NCBI GenBank assembly: GCA_003149635.1
Contig: QCWI01000005.1
Coordinates: forward strand, 186,001 to 250,000
DNA length: 64,000 nt
Reading direction: 5' to 3'
DNA from: Fluviicola sp. XM-24bin1
GTDB taxonomy: Bacteria > Bacteroidota > Bacteroidia > Flavobacteriales_D > Crocinitomicaceae
Position numbers and translations under genes: made by a program
The notes under the pieces: model-generated
The model's database searches: none
Seen by the model: the letters and a program-made list of their open reading frames with translations, nothing else
What the model was told of the DNA's origin: nothing
Shown here: in pieces, positions 63,677 to 64,000 of the stretch
How the letters are laid out: each line of letters begins with the position of its first letter
Position numbering within the stretch: the stretch's first letter is position 1

Positions 63677-64000
63677 GAATACTGAGTGTATTTGCCGCAT
63701 TTATGCTGAGTTTGGGAGTTGCTCAAGCGCAGGAATTGAACTGTCAAGTATCGATTATCACGGATGTCAATCTCGACATTACTACCGTGGAACAAGACAT
63801 TTTCGATCAGTTGGAACAAACGGTGTTCGAATTCATGAACAACAAAGCATGGACGCAGGACAAATTCGAAGTAGAGGAGCGCATCAACTGTAATTTGCAG
63901 ATTCAGATTCGTGAGATCCCTTCAGAAGGAGTTTTCCGTGGATTCATTCAGGTGCAGTCGTCACGTCCAGCGTTCAATTCAAGCTACAACACAACATTAT
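63673..64000 (+). CDS. PorD-like (DUF4835) protein, 5' part (runs off right edge)
   Basis: The first 109 residues of a protein with a signal peptide (about 1-19, ending AQAQ) followed by LNCQVSIITDVNLDITTVEQDIFDQLEQ-type sequence. This start is typical of the DUF4835 family, named PorD, a periplasmic component needed for T9SS function, and gene order coaBC-PorD is common in Bacteroidota. The rest lies outside the window, so only the start is supported. ATGA overlap with coaBC. Confidence 0.8.
   Translation, partial: MRILSVFAAFMLSLGVAQAQELNCQVSIITDVNLDITTVEQDIFDQLEQTVFEFMNNKAWTQDKFEVEERINCNLQIQIREIPSEGVFRGFIQVQSSRPAFNSSYNTTL

Overview
The window looks like a chromosome segment of a Bacteroidota bacterium, most likely a flavobacterium of order Flavobacteriales. 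The evidence is the gene content: type IX secretion (T9SS) C-terminal sorting domains, a PorE-like OmpA lipoprotein, a PorD/DUF4835 start, a GldI-like lipoprotein, GLPGLI and GldM-C-like proteins, bTHX, and CarboxypepD-TonB receptors. Several promoters also fit the Bacteroidota consensus TTG-N19/20-TAnnTTTG. No rRNA, tRNA, CRISPR array, integrase or transposase was found. Family-level placement cannot be made by eye.

Layout. 1-6220: ftsK (runs off the left edge), a GLPGLI-type secreted protein, then arginase-argS-DUF389. 6221-7664: a small accessory patch of four tiny minus-strand genes with cassette-like repeats. 7665-13747: a minus-strand run queE-porE-like-ubiA-maf-lipoprotein-RluA. 13748-15360: a repeat-rich gap, a KirBac channel and an unknown gene. 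15573-21166: a surface cluster (T9SS protein, TonB receptor, CotH-T9SS protein). 21179-25547: a cobalamin-riboswitch operon encoding a T9SS-sorted DUF4465-like protein, a BtuB-like receptor and a BtuG-like beta-propeller lipoprotein, followed by a TPMT-like methyltransferase.

26209-33278 holds envelope proteins, one with an apparent 1-nt frameshift in its signal peptide, and the serine operon serC-serA-DUF1015-yggS-DUF1684. 33335-38400 carries bTHX, a SpoU methyltransferase, HU, and rlmI-MATE-fmt. 38487-40698 is a tightly coupled unknown-ABC ATPase-YihY operon, followed by an XRE-S24 repressor, recQ, ilvE and an orphan LuxR-type response regulator. 45794-48418 is a secreted protein-ECF sigma-membrane protein unit. 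48465-52774 holds a methyltransferase, DUF4301, DUF58 and EamA genes. 52857-64000 is mostly core genes on the plus strand: OM barrel-prmC-ligA-DUF6913-dapA, then nrnA-gldI-like-FKBP-M23/LysM-bamD-rpoZ-coaBC-porD (runs off the right edge).

The most interesting parts are the T9SS-linked B12 uptake operon, the ECF unit with an unrecognised secreted protein as its first gene, the ABC/YihY operon without a permease, the small-gene patch, and the frameshift at a homopolymer. Family names are from recognition by eye; no database search was run.
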